Shown: positions 35,901-48,512, counted from the first letter of the stretch. The stretch: 64,000 nucleotides of DNA from Chrysaora quinquecirrha (GCA_014526335.1 JACTAT010000358.1:415487-479486), one strand, 5' to 3'. Numbers and translations are program-made. The notes: generated by a model from the sequence alone, not told the origin.

Positions 35901-38900
35901 ATTGGAGAGGGTTGGAATAGGCGGGGATTGGAATAAGCGGGGGGTTTGAACTGTAACGAGGATCTAATTGGCGCTAACTAGCATTAAAAGTCACAAATTG
36001 AGTAAAAAATATCGACATAAAATATAGCAAATCTTAATGAGGGGTAGGGTCCCAATAAGAATGAGGGAATGGTTGGAACTTCTAGAACGGTTCACATAGC
36101 TGTTCGCTTCAAATGCGATTTGGGTTTGTGGTATTGGCCTTCATTTTCACGAAACTGCAGTTGTGTTTACGAAGACTTCACTCTGTATGGAACCGTAAAC
36201 GCTCTTGGAAAGGTCCCGGTGAAGCCCTTTTTCAATCATTTAGTGAGGCCTGGAACACAAACACTAATTTGTCGTCTTCACAATGCCGTTAATGGGTCTA
36301 CATTCTCTTTACCACAAAGGATTTTTTTCGACAGCACAGAACGTAAAGTATGAATCAAAAGCAGTCCTAGCTTAAACGGAGAATTACACAACGGCCTCGC
36401 TTAGCAAATTATGGAAACTTTCGGAACTTTCTTTTGTAAATATGTTATTTTGGCGCAAGGGCCTAGCCTAGTAAACGTTGTTGTTTATTATATAGTAGGA
36501 TAACTTTTATCTGCATTTCAATTAGACAAAAACCAAATTGAATTCCTGACCTCGAGAATTGCTAATGGTCGATTTTGTAGGGCAAACGTTTGTTTTTCCG
36601 AGAGTTCCAAGCTAATAATCCCACCGTAGTTCCAATAGATGCTATTCAGTCGAATCTTCGGTAAATGACCAAGTACCGTGAAATTTCTTGCACATTTAAT
36701 TCCAGAATTTTCCCGAGACTCATCTTTCCCTTTACAGTAACCAATAAAGACTTTACCGGGAAATACAACTGGGTTGCCTTTTTTGTTCAACCTCAAGCTG
36801 TTTTCAAAGTTTATATACAATCTTCTTTGGTGTTGATTAAGAACAAATTGAGCACGATGCATGTACTGATATTCAGTCGATTTCCTTACTTGCTCCCCCT
36901 CTTTTTTCGTAAATGTCGGTTCCAGTGATCTGCCCCATGTGTAGTGTCTAGGCGACAATGGTCCAGAGACACCTATTGTACCGATTATTCGACCTACGGA
37001 AAAATTAATATTCTCTCCACCGTTATAAAGATCCAAGTAAAAAATTATTGATAGCTCTGAGCTGTTTATTTTCTCCATTGTTTCCTTCATTTGCATAACG
37101 GAAGTTGAGGTGTTGTACTTTTCGTCCCAAACTATATTCTTCAATACTGACTGAAATATGCCTCCCTTTCCCTGGTCTCCTTCAGTATTCAGCTGCCGAG
37201 ACCAAAATTCTGTGAGAGGAGTCGCTTCCATATCTCCCGTAAAAAATCCTGGGACTTTGATTTTCAGTCCCCATATCTCTGGCACAAGTTGGTATGCAGT
37301 GTCGATGTCCACTATTTTCGCAAAAGAGCCCAGGCCACCGTCTAAAGAGGAATTGATGAAAGAAAAAACAATTAGTAAATTAAAGGAAAATTGAAGACCG
37401 GCTGATTTCATTGGTTTAGTCGCAGCTGATACAGAGGGGAAGGGCTGATGAGAAAACATACACTCTTTTTTATAAGAACACGAGCCTGGGTTTTGCCCAG
37501 ATTTTGAGAACTAAATAAGAACAAGCTGAGGCTGGGCCTTTTCATCAGCCCTGAGAATTTGAAAGTACGACAGTCAGACGACGTAAAAAGCAAGCAAACA
37601 ATAAAATGAACAAGCATGCTTCATTTGTACACAACCCTATTACCACTAACGATATTCACTGACAAAATCTAGATGTCTCAGTAACAAGGGAATTAAGAAC
37701 AGATTAAGAACATTTCAGGCTCAAAAAAGGCAAAAACTTAAGAACAGCCAGCCTCAATCAAAATTTCCTGGTTCTTATAAAAAAAGAGTGTATTTGATAT
37801 CTTATGAGTTTGCAGTAGGGGTATATCACTTCATAAATATCGTACAAATTGACTGACGACAAATCTTCAGAAGTCCTTAGGATCCTTTCAGTCTTATAAA
37901 CCTACCCGTCTTTTCAAAATCTCGTGTGGCAGTCACTGCTGCATGTTCACAAATCTCAATTCGCTTGTACAGCACTACGCTAGACAACGGTTGAAGCATA
38001 CGTGAGTGTGAAAGTCAAATTTTAGTCTTCAGTCTTCAAGAAGTATACGTTTCGGATTCAGCACCAAGTATGTTTTTGCCCGGGGTGCCACTTGATCACA
38101 TTTGTTAGTGACGTGCCTTCCAACAATAACATACCCGAGATATATAGCAATTTTGTGAAAATATTCTATGTGAAAAATGGTACCTTATACCAAATCTGTG
38201 AAAATCGAAACCGTTTCTTATACCAACTATGAAAATCATTACCGTTTCGGACAGCACGTCCCCAGAACCAAAATCAGGGAGCTCCCTGACCAAAATCATA
38301 CATTGCACCCCCCGGGCTTTTTGCATAAGCAGGTTTCGAAATATATAGACTAATTGAAGAAATCCCTGTATATAACTATTGGTGCATCTCAATAAATCTC
38401 TTAAAAATCAGCAAAAAAGGCGAAGAGATTTATAATATTATGAATCCCATAAATCTCATACGCAAATTTTAGAAGTACACCTCTAATATTCGCACGTCTT
38501 TTCTCCTCAAATCCTCCGTAAAGATTAATTCGAAGTATTTTGGTGGCTACTGCCTATGCAAAGCCTAGTGGCAGAGCCACGATGCTATCGAGTTCATTCG
38601 GGATGTGTAACATTTTCGGCGTAACTTTTCGGGATGTCTGATGTCCGAAAGCATAATCGGGATCCATTTGCAGGCTCGGGTCAAGTTATAGTTAGAAAAA
38701 ATTAAAGAGTTAGGGCCTGGTCGTATTTAGAAAAAATTAATCCGAAGCTGAAATGTGAGACAAAATAGCTGGAAGTTTGGGTGGACTTCTACATGTTAAA
38801 CTGTTGGCGCTCTGTCCATATAAACAGACTGCAAATATTAAAAGAGCGAATCTACGTCAAATTTTTCAAGCTCAAACTGCGCTTTGTATAGTTAAATGTT

Positions 38901-39209
38901 AGACAGACTTACCAGTAACTTTACTGCGGCATACTTTGTCTCCCTGTGGCTTGCTGGTGCATTTTCCATCCACATGACAAGCACTGCTGACATAGCACTT
39001 CATCAGAATGAAATCATTTGTACCATCTGGGTTCCATTGATCTTTACCGCCATAACGATTGCGATATTTGTGATAGTGAGCAAAGAAGTTTTCAGAATCG
39101 TAGTTTGAGGGCTCGTTATTGCCAGTTGCGACATTGGCTTTGAATTTCCCGCGAAAATTGATGTGAGGGTATTGGAGATATGAGATGTATTTATCATTTG
39201 GCAAATCAC
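32991..39209 (-). CDS. VioB/RebD-like ferritin-like domain protein
   Basis: Exons: 39209-38913, 37341-36551, 35755-34133 and 33566-32991, all GT-AG with matching phases, about 1,095 residues (VioB is about 1,000). The order of motifs follows VioB. Near the N-terminus is YISYLQYPHINFRGKFKANV (VioB begins with a similar FPRIHFRG). Exon 2 has IGTIGVSGPLSP and WGRSLEP. Exon 3 has a YMPATRDLSEPRLKMIL block and then the ferritin-like domain (LEIAHAGLPPMLTALWSI, IGNLLEAIGGKPKF) and FEHHSSFGQFFDHIL. Exon 4 has AFNIMYTMFLRSFELLY and MPLAKHGNKNIGPNAAPTFE. VioB, RebD and StaD couple two indole-3-pyruvate imines. Eight N-glycosylation sequons and a cysteine-rich insert (KCKCSSKKECKNC) suggest secretion. 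The first coding exon and signal peptide were not located. Activity is unknown. Confidence 0.8.
37459..37792. repeat. MITE in intron 1 of VioB-like gene
   Basis: The left terminus TACACTCTTTTTTATAAGAA and right terminus TTCTTATAAAAAAAGAGTGT are inverted repeats flanked by TA. It is 334 bp, about 120 bases upstream of exon 2, and is present at the same place in the second copy (61435-61759), so it pre-dates the duplication. Confidence 0.65.
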
Positions 39210-41754
39210 CTTCAAAAGAGACGAGAAAAGAATAATGAATGCTTTCGTGCACTTATTACTCATTTCATTCAGTTTCATTTCATTTTCATTTAACGGGTCG
39301 CCTTTCAGGAAAGCTGGTTTTCAAAGGGCCCTTAAAGAATAAACTCTAACAAGATTGAAAAATACATTTCTAAATTATTTTTTGCATAGTACAAAACTTC
39401 AGAATTGCGATGAACAGCGGAACCATTTTTGGGCAAAGTTTTTTCGTCTGACAAGCCTCAGAGTATGAACGTCAGGTCAGTTCACTCCCGTAAAGCCTGC
39501 TGGCCGCTTTGATGATTCCACAATTCTCCTCCAGCCGTCACGGTCCCTCGCTAGTCTGACACAGGTTGCTGCACCTAGCTTCGTCCAAGCCACGATGTCT
39601 CCCATGTCCCATCCATGCGTTTCTTGGCCTCTGCATCTTTTTCCTTCAAGTGCTCCGTGCATTTTGTCGTAGGCAAGAGTACCAGTCCGTCGTGTAATAT
39701 GAACGTCAGACGCAGACCGAAACATTTAACTCGTTGCCACAATTTTCGACAAATGGAGCAACATCCCCGCAACTTTATGCAACAACCCACCCTCAAGCAT
39801 GATCCTGCCATAGGACAACATTTAGTAGATCACCCAGAGTGTGCAGAAAATTACGACGAGGATTGCTTTCAAATAATTGACGGAGCTAGTTCCTTGTTTC
39901 ATCCAGCGTCTGCGTAGACAGAAAGAGTTCTTTTTCTCACTTGGACTCTTCAATAAACTTCCATTGCTCTACCCCCTGAAAGCTGATTGGTGTTTAAAAC
40001 ACAATGCCGATTAAGCTTCTCTTTCTGATTGGTGCATTTCTAGCCACATCTGGGTATAAATGCCGGCTTAGTTTATTGTCTGTTTCTGACGTTTATTCTC
40101 TGATTAGTGTCAGACGAAAAAAGCTTTTAGAAATGCCCGAAAATGTTTCCGTAGTTGAGTTAGGACATTATCGCAACAAAGCTAGGGTTCTATGTATGGG
40201 GCCTATTATGGGTTACCGGTTTCCTTCGTTCCGTCATTCCTTCGTTCCGCATTCCGTGTTTTAGAGATAGCTATTGGATGTGCACTTCTTCCTACGTTAG
40301 ATGTTATTCAGGACATCTTCGCAACAAAGCTAGGGTGCTATGTTAAATTACTATTGTAAATTGCTATTATAAATTCATAAATTTGCGTCTTCAGGTCTTG
40401 GGTCTTTTGGTCTTCACTGATATCGATTTACAGCATTGTAAATGTGGTTGTGGCTTAAGCTTCAACCGAAATAGCGACCTGCATCTTCTTAGTTTCACAA
40501 GGAATGGGGTTGGGGATCGCGGCGTTGGCAAAACAATGCCACTAAATAATCATATCCATGAAAAACATCATAATGATTGTGATTTTGTTACTTACTTCTT
40601 TTCCAACAATCGCAGTTCTTTATATGAAGCAAAAATTGCAAGAAGATAATTAAAAGTGCTCTCATCTTGTGAATGAAAGAGAAAAGTAACCTGCAAAAAA
40701 CCTCTGTTAATTGTCACCATGTGTACAGATATTTGCAAGGGATTCGTACAGGCCAGGAAGTGCCTAGCTTCTTTCTAAAATATATGAACTCGAGTCGTAA
40801 ACATTCGCCTCTTCCAAGGAATTTTCAATTCTTGTCGAAGATTAGAAGCAAATCCTGGCTGCCATCTGGTGTTATTTTCATTAGTACGAACAAATTTTGA
40901 GTTCCCAAGTATCTGAGAAAGCGAACCATGAAAAAGCATTCGGCCTTCAGCAGTAAATAAAGAATACTTCTACAAAGGTACAAATTTCAATTAATCGTTG
41001 AGAATCGTTGCTTGTCAGAGTACTGCCTGACAGACAATATAAAATTAAGGACTCATTTACAACCCTTTTTGTCTGGAAAATCTCTCCCTGTTCTTTCTCA
41101 CGAAGAAAACGACTGTTTTGATCGACTTCGAAATCACCCGACCCTGACGCTATGAATTCAGGGAAACTATGAATTGAGGTATGTCCATGGGTATGTCACG
41201 GAGTATCCAGGGTTCTTGCGACACTTTGTTACATCAGGATACCTCATTTGTCTTCCCGCTCTATCCCGCAAGCTGATTGGTATGGACAACACAATTCAGC
41301 TTCACTTTTGAGTGGGGCATTTCGATCCGCATCTCTCTGGGTATAAATTCCGTCTCAATCCAATATTTATTGACTAGATCCCAATATAATTGCTATAGCC
41401 TTGACAGTTGAAAACGAGATATTGAGGCATAAAAATCAGAAAAACGAGAGATTTCATTTCTATTTTCTCCCAAAATCTCAGCAGATCTTTTAAAAATGTT
41501 TCTACAAAAGTGTTTAGTAGGCCTACATAAATAACTCGGCTTAAAAAGTTTTTTTTTATATAAATAATTTCAGCTTCTCAACATTATAAATATTATGTTT
41601 CAAACATAACAAGCCAAACAATTGCTCATTAAAAAGCATAAAGAGCTTTGTATTTCATTCACCAACTCATTCTTTATATTCATAATAGATCATTTCGGTA
41701 TGACGTCAGACAGCATTGAAATTTTTCGAAATCACATGATATCGAGTTTAAAGC
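39210..41754. other. Upstream region of VioB-like gene, repeats
   Basis: A missing first exon and promoter of the VioB-like gene could lie here. I see the LINE tail at 39474, dispersed short repeats (39925-40070, 41240-41380) and a stretch, about 39900-40900, that recurs at 63145-64000 in the duplicated block. Small ORFs show no family motif. Confidence 0.45.
39474..39790 (-). repeat. LINE 3'-end fragment
   Basis: The minus-strand frame reads GDIVAWTKLGAATCVRLARD then RDGWRRIV, the pattern that ends many LINE reverse transcriptase proteins (xxDRxxWRxxV). No reverse transcriptase core is present. A sister fragment lies at 63003-63140 in the duplicated block. Confidence 0.5.
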
Positions 41755-42060
41755 AGCCAAAACATAGTCTAGGTACAAAGTTTCACTGTCCTAGCGCTTG
41801 TGTTCTTAATTTCATGATCATTCAAAGTTCCCGATTTCATAAAGGCTTTGACTGCAAAAAATGAACTTGGTGAAACTTTTTACCCCAAACGGTCAAAGCC
41901 CTTATAAAATCGTAAACTCTGGACGCTTGTAGAATCGATAATACGCGCGCTGGGATAGTAAAACTTTTCACCTAGACTAATTTTTGGGTGCTTTATACGA
42001 TTTTTGCATCGAAAAATTGATATCTTGCGATTTCGAAACATTTAAGTTCTACCGAAATGA
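41755..42060. repeat. Foldback/MITE-type inverted repeat
   Basis: The left arm has CAAAGTTTCACTGTCCTAGC and later TTCATAAAGGCTTTGA. The right arm has the reverse order, TCAAAGCCCTTATAAAATCG and GCGCTGGGATAGTAAAACTT. Related partial copies lie at 26455-26735 and 29010-29215. No coding capacity. Confidence 0.5.
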
Positions 42061-42268
42061 TCTGTAGCAATCATAGGTATATACAAAGCTATAGCCAATA
42101 GATCATTAGCTATCGCCAACCATATCACAAAGTTTTTCAAATTTTCGTAATGGAAAATTACAGAAAAGACGGTAGAGCTCGTCTAATGCTATGAATGCTC
42201 GGAAACTGCCCCGCTAGTACCATGGTAACCAAAGGTGACGACCAAGTACCAGCATTGGCATACTTAGG

Positions 42269-43509
42269 CAGGGGCGGATCCAGAGGGGTACAAAGGGTGC
42301 AGATGCACCAGTCAGATTTGGCTGGCAAAATTATGTATTTTATAATAAATATACTTTTACGGTTTATTTTTACTTTTTCGGTTAACTTTCACGGAATATT
42401 TAGATTTGGGCCCTGGGAATCAGTGTTCTTCAGTCAAAACGGAAACGAGAATTGTGACGCTCGTCCTCCCCTGTGATTGTCGTCATTATTAAATTGCGGA
42501 ACAGAGTTTTGAGTTCTCTTCCAATGAAATAGCTGGGTTGTAATTGATCCTGAATTGCACCAGTGGTCTGTGATTTATGGTTGTCAATTGCCCAGAAAGC
42601 CAATCAGAAGCCTCAAAAGTGCTCCACTGACGTCAGATTTGCACCACTCAGGATGGATAAACCAATCAGAAGCAGTATCTGATGGTGCAGATTGGACTTT
42701 CAGGGGGTAATTCAGGGTGTAAGAACAAAATCAGAATCAAGAAATAATAGAGAAACTGCCGATCAGTCAACTCAACTGAATTGTTGTACGATTTCAAAAT
42801 GGCGAACATGAAGCCGCTGCTTTGGGCTTTTGCAGTTGAGATGTATGATTCAAAGTTAATCAATGACAACGGTTAAAAAAATCTTGGGGCTTAAAGAAAT
42901 GAAGGATGTATTTTTGAGAGAAGTTGATGTCAGATGCAGGAGTCAAGAAGAGTCGATAAATGTAAATAGAGTAAAAAAATGTAAATACATTAGGTTAGTG
43001 GCCTAAACAAATCGGTGTGAGTTTTCGGAGCTGCACCTGCCAAAAGAGCAAAGACTAGGCAGAGGAGCTGGAAGTAAACAGAGGTCTCTTGTTTTTATAA
43101 GTTCGTAATTTATAATTTGTTATTTGTTTTTATAAACTTGAAATTTTTCTAACGGGAAAAAGTCGTATAAGACGTCCAAAAATTCACACCTTTTGATGTT
43201 TCACTGCCTTAATAATTTTAAGGTAACGTGTAAAAACATAAGACCATAAAGACTTTAGTTCTTAGTTTTGATTAAATGTCTGTTCAAGTTACTGCAATTA
43301 GTTATTTTCTTGTTATATTATTAGTTTATTACAAAATTATGTTTTGAATCGCCGGAATTTATCGTGTTTTTCCTTCTATAATAACCTAAATTTGGTGTCA
43401 TTTCTATAATAACTGTGTTTAAGGCATTATTCCTATTATTTGCCGTGGGTGAAAAATTTTAGACCCTCAATTCATGCACCACCCAAATTTTTAGCTGGAT
43501 CCGCCCCTG
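42269..43509. mobile_element. Non-autonomous DNA transposon, 1241 bp
   Basis: Perfect 15-bp terminal inverted repeats: CAGGGGCGGATCCAG (42269-42283) and CTGGATCCGCCCCTG (43495-43509). Each side is flanked by TTAGG (42264-42268 and 43510-43514), a 5-bp candidate target duplication. CAGGGGCGGATC ends are widespread in hAT-like non-autonomous elements, though hAT duplications are usually 8 bp. No transposase frame is visible inside. Confidence 0.75.
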
Positions 43510-44658
43510 TTAGGCCCTCAAAAATCAACGTGAATTGATAAGAATTCAACGTGAAGTTGAACCTAAACTGTTACCTATCAAAGACATTTCATCAAAACGA
43601 TGCAGTACACCATAGCGTAATTTTCCTTACAATATTTTCATGGCCAAAATGTAATGAAGCTTCCACTCTACCTCAAAGAGTGGTTGCCATGCGGTTCTAA
43701 AGAAAATTTTCCCAGCATTCATAGCGTGAAAATATGAAAAACGCAATCTTTTCTGCAATTGCCTCTCATTGCGCATGGGTTGATGGTTTTCATAATTTAA
43801 ACAAATGAGATGGCGAAGGCAAGACCAAGACAAAACCCCTAAATTTACGGAGAAGAGTTTTCTAATCGTCCAAAATTGACCACAGACTTGACATCGTTGA
43901 TGTATCAATTAATGGATTTTTTGCCAATGGGATCAAAACATCTTCTTCTTCGGCCGAATCCTTTGACTGCTGATAACCTGGTGGTGGCCTCCCTCTGTGC
44001 CTGCCGTCATTCAACTTGTCACGCATGCTCATAAACATATCCATTTTCCAGTTGTTCTTCGCAAGTTGTTTCAGATATTTAAAGCATTTCTTTGCTCCAC
44101 CATGCAGAAAGGTGAAATTAGGCTCAAAAGTTGGTGCAGCATTAGGACCAATGTACTTATTGCCATGCTTTCCCAACGGCATACGAACCAGCATCTCTGC
44201 ATACGTGCTCATTGCATCTACCATCAGGTTAATTGTTGTGACGTACTCTGCTCTTTTCGTTGCATTTGTCGTTCTGTACAGCAGCTCAAATGATCTCAGG
44301 AACATTGTGTACATTATGTTGAATGCCATACTAACATTTCTTTGTTTCCCATGCTGTGAGTAATCTTTATGTTTGATATTCGATGCTATAGGCCAAACAC
44401 CTTTTTCAAACAATGAAGCTCGTTTGAACTGAAGCTTGTTTATTTTCTCTCTGAATTTCTGTTAAAAAATAAAATTGCAATACACTCGTCTATCTAAAAA
44501 AAACTTCGGTCCACAAATTATACTAGGTTGTCTTAGGTTGTAACACTTGGCCTTATGTACTATCTTCGAGTAAGACGAATTGAGAACATAAATGACATGG
44601 ATACCATGAAAAATTTCATTCCTTTTTAGATATTTGTAAACCACATGAAAAATCTTAA

Positions 44659-45029
44659 TACACGTTTTTTTTATAAGGAACCTTTGGTCTGAGTTGAGGC
44701 TGGAGTTCCTTAATTTTTCTACAAAATGATGCTGAATGTTCCTTATACTGTTCCTTGTCGTGGGATATGTATAAATACTAATTTTTACAGTAAATTCATA
44801 GTAACTATTCTTCATTTCTAACTTTAAGTATAAATATAGCCTTTTGGGGAAGAACGATGGGAAATATATTGTACTTCTGTTCCTTTCGTACAAACCGTCT
44901 TGTTCTTTAAAATAGAGTTTCATAGTTTTTAATCCGAGCCTCGACAGTTCCTTAAAGTTCCTTAATTTTTTGGGAATTCTTAGCCTCGAGTTCCTTATAA
45001 GGGTGTTCCTTATAAAAAAAAAACGTGTA
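44659..45029. repeat. MITE in intron 3 of copy 2
   Basis: The left terminus TACACGTTTTTTTTATAAGG and right terminus CTTATAAAAAAAAAACGTGT form inverted repeats bounded by TA; 371 bp. Same architecture as the 37459 element but a different family (ACACG rather than ACACT). It is absent from copy 1 intron 3. Confidence 0.65.
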
Positions 45030-45839
45030 ATGAAATTGCGAAACAAACACAGTTTCTTAGGTTTTAGGTGCCCTTCTGATGTATTCAAGACGTTTGTTTA
45101 GCGTAGTTTCTCACAAAAGTTATCTTATAAAAATGAGGTTGGACTCCACTACACAGTGCGGAGTGCGAAATTAAAGGCTTTCAAGTATGTTCAAAGAGGT
45201 TTTCGCTGTCTCTCTGAATATGCCTTTCGTTTGCAACTGCGAACAGCTCCGTTGCTGTGAACACTGCTTTGCTGTGCTGCTAACCCTACGCTAAGGGAAT
45301 AAGAACATTTAGTGTTTGTCTCGCATGCCATTGCTATGGCGGGATGGGATGATAGACAAGAATGATAAAAGGAAAAGGTTATTGCAATGATGAAATGAAA
45401 TGAATTAAATCATGCCATATAAACCTTAGGATAGTATCTGCAATACATCAATGCACGTCGAAAACAGTCTTCTTCTCACATTAAATAACTCTGCAATCGA
45501 GGGGGGGGGGTAACTCTTATAGAGGGGGGTAGGTATCATGTGCCCCTGAGAAGCCCGATGGTGGACCCATAACCAGGGGGGCATCATCTTGAAAACATAC
45601 GCCATAATCAGTGAAAAACATGTCTTTCATTCAAGAATAGTACAAGAATAGTATTTCATTCATTGACCACTGTTCTAAGAGATACCACTTGCTTATAACA
45701 TTGGAATAGTTTCAATAAACAGACCAGTAACATGGGCAAAAATTTCACACTGTAAAGCTTACCTTCATCACGTGATTTGTTTCCTTCTCTAACATGGCGG
45801 GTAACTTGTCTTTCATTCTAATTATGGGAAGAGAACTTG

Positions 45840-48512
45840 TTTCATCAACTACAGACCTAATGGCCACATATTGCGATTGGTATTCACCATCTAAACTGTG
45901 TGTTGTATCCAAAACTGCTTTTATGGTCCTAACAGCGGATGTATAATCATGAACAACAAATGGGCTTCCAAACGAACGCCCTTTTCCGTTGTTTATAATC
46001 TGCATTGAGGCGTCGCTTGTGAAAATAGTATTATTCACGCCACAGTCCGTTAAATGGGTTAACGTAAGAAGGATATGATCAAAGAACTGCCCAAATGATG
46101 AATGGTGTTCGAAAACATGACGATCTTGTGGATCAACATATTGATTATATCCTTTGCGTTGTACATCTCGAAATTTCGTTTCATTTATCAACAGCTCCGT
46201 TACTTGTTTGCACTTCTTGTAACCACGGTTTGAGGTAGTGAAAACATTACAATTTTTGCATTCTTTCTTGCTACTGCATTTGAATTTATTTTTCTTGTTT
46301 CCGACGTAATCAAAGATTGTTTTCCTAAAGAGCATCCCAACCAGGTCGTAATCTGGTCTCTTTAACTCAAGAAATTGGTTTGATAAAGAGTGCACTGATA
46401 ATTTCTCCAAAGAGAGGATCAAGTTCCTTTTTATACCTCCAGGCAGTGTGCTAAGATAATTTGGCACAAACCCTTGGTGTAGAAACTTTGGCTTTCCTCC
46501 AATGGCTTCTAGTAAGTTACCTATTAATACCATCTTTCTAACGTCTTGCCATGCAACATGATTGATGAGATCTTTGATTCTGCCGTTATGCTTATCTCTA
46601 ATTGACCAAAGAGCTGTGAGCATTGGTGGTAGACCAGCATGAGCTATTTCTAGGCCGATCTGTAGTAAGCTTTTCAGGTAATGTTTTGTGAACACTTTGG
46701 TGACATCACCAAACGCGGGTTTTTCTTGATTCAACCAACTCAGTATCATCTTCAGCCTCGGTTCTGAAAGATCTCTTGTTGCAGGCATATAGCTCGGATG
46801 GCTCATCGGCAGGGTTAAAGATATTTTCATTATATCTTTATGATCGATGATATCAAAATAGTTGGCCATATCAAACGTTCTGCTGCTCATCACTGGGTAT
46901 AGATTTGCATATTGTCTGAAGATGGGATAGACATGATCGATCCACGTAATTGGTTCCGTGTACGATCTGTTGTGATAAACGTGTAGAAAAAGACGTGAGT
47001 CTCCAAAGCTGGCCCTCTTACCCATTTCCGAACCATTAACAAAGTAAGCATATCCCTCCAAATTACCATCTAATCCAGTTCGTTGAAATGTTGAAGAAAT
47101 AGTTGAAAATTTAGCATGTGCTATTCCATTCTTGTCTGTTTTGAATGATACATAGGAAACCTGTGCTTTTTCCCTTTCTCCCACACCGGATACTTCAACG
47201 ATGCCTGCAGTGTTTAGGAAAAGTACTACAGTTGCATTTGGATATGGTTTTCTGAATTTCGCTACAAAGAATTTAGTCTGTACAAGTTGACCCGTCTGCA
47301 ATCTAAATACCCAGTTATTCATTGGTTTCACTAGGATTCCATCTTTCGGTTCCTGCATGAGAAGCTTGCATGTTTTTCCTCTGATCTGAAATGTGAGGGA
47401 TTAAAGGCAGTTTACATTTTTGCTATTTGCTTTCAGGGCGGTTTAAATTAGTGCTTTTTACTACTAGGACTGATTAAATTACTTTACGGAGTCTAATTGC
47501 TGGTGGGTGTTGGAATAGGCGGGGATTGGAATTGGAGAGGGTTGGAATAGGTGGGGATTGGAATAAGCGGGGGGTTGGAACTGTAACGAGGATCTAATTG
47601 GCGCTAACTAGCATTAAAAGTCACAAATTGAGTAAAAAATATCGACATAAAATATAGCAAATCTTAATGAGGGGTAGGGTCCCAATAAGAACGAGGGAAT
47701 GGTTGGAACTTCTAGAACGGTTCACATAGCTGTTCGCTTCAAATACGATTTGGGTTTGTGGTATTGGCCTTCATTTTCACGAAACTGCAGTTGTTTTTAC
47801 GAAGACTTCACTCTGTATGCAACCGTAAACGCTCTTGGAAAGGTCCCGGTGAAGCCCTTTCTCAATCATTTAGTGAGGCCTGGAACACAAACACTAATTT
47901 GTCGTCTTCACAAGGTCGTTAATGGGTCTACATTCTCTAACCACAAACGAATTTTTTTCAACAGCACTAAACGTCAAGTATGAATGAAAAGCAGGCATCT
48001 CAATTAGACAAAAACCAAATTTAATTCCTGACCTCGAGAATTGCTAATGGTCGATTTTGTAGGGCAAACGTGTGTTTTTCCGAGAGTTCCAAGCTAATAA
48101 TCCCACCGTAGTTCCAATAGATGCTATTCAGTCGAATCTTTGGTAAATGACCAAGTACCGTGAAATTTCTTGCACATTTAATTCCAGAATTTTCCCGAGA
48201 CTCATCTTTCCCTTTACAGTAACCAATAAAGACTTTACCGGGAAATACAACTGGGTTGCCTTTTTTGTCCAACCTCAAGCTGTTTTCAAAGTTTATATAA
48301 AATCTTCTTTGGTGTTGATTAAGAACAAATTGAGCACGATGCATGTACTGATATTCAGTCGATTTCCTTACTTGCTCCCCCTCTTTTTTCGTAAATGTCG
48401 GTTCCAGTGATCTGCCCCATGTGTAGTGTCTAGGCGACAATGGTCCAGAGACACCTATTGTACCGATTATTCGACCCACGGAAAAATTAATATTTTCTCC
48501 ACCGTTATAAAG
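45840..48512 (+). repeat. Tandem duplication tract, exon 3 to exon 2
   Basis: Matches about 34210-36995 of copy 1 nearly base for base, including intron 2 with its degraded MITE, except that copy 2 lacks about 130 bases near 48000 (36360-36510 in copy 1). The high-identity tract resumes at 61003 and runs to 63000 (matching 37000-39037), then on to the window end with deletions. Confidence 0.85.

Larger units (their letters stand above)
43862..48512 (-). pseudogene. VioB-like copy 2, 3' part
   Basis: Exon 4 (44458-43862), exon 3 (47385-45763) and the 3' part of exon 2 (48512-48019) of a second VioB-like gene; the 5' part resumes at 61003 beyond a KDZ insertion. Exon 3 is the same length as in copy 1 (541 codons), with about 18 residue differences concentrated in its last third and no stop. 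Exon 4 is far more diverged and ends with a different tail (GRPPPGYQQSKDSAEEED). Splice sites are preserved. The gene is broken by the 12.5 kb insertion and by loss of the start of exon 1, so it is called a pseudogene, although the insertion may be recent and the exon 2-4 frames remain open. Confidence 0.85.

Noticed and set aside
36069..36353. Plus-strand ORF repeated at 47699-47983
   Set aside because: It lies in intron 2 of the VioB-like gene and is shared only because the block is duplicated; no motif.
40383..40649. Cysteine-containing ORF duplicated at 63540
   Set aside because: Shared only through the block duplication, with frame changes between copies and no recognisable domain.
48505..48512. 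8-bp target duplication at the KDZ borders
   Set aside because: Only AAAG matches exactly. An 8-bp comparison (TTATAAAG against TGACAAAG) gives six matches, which is not convincing.
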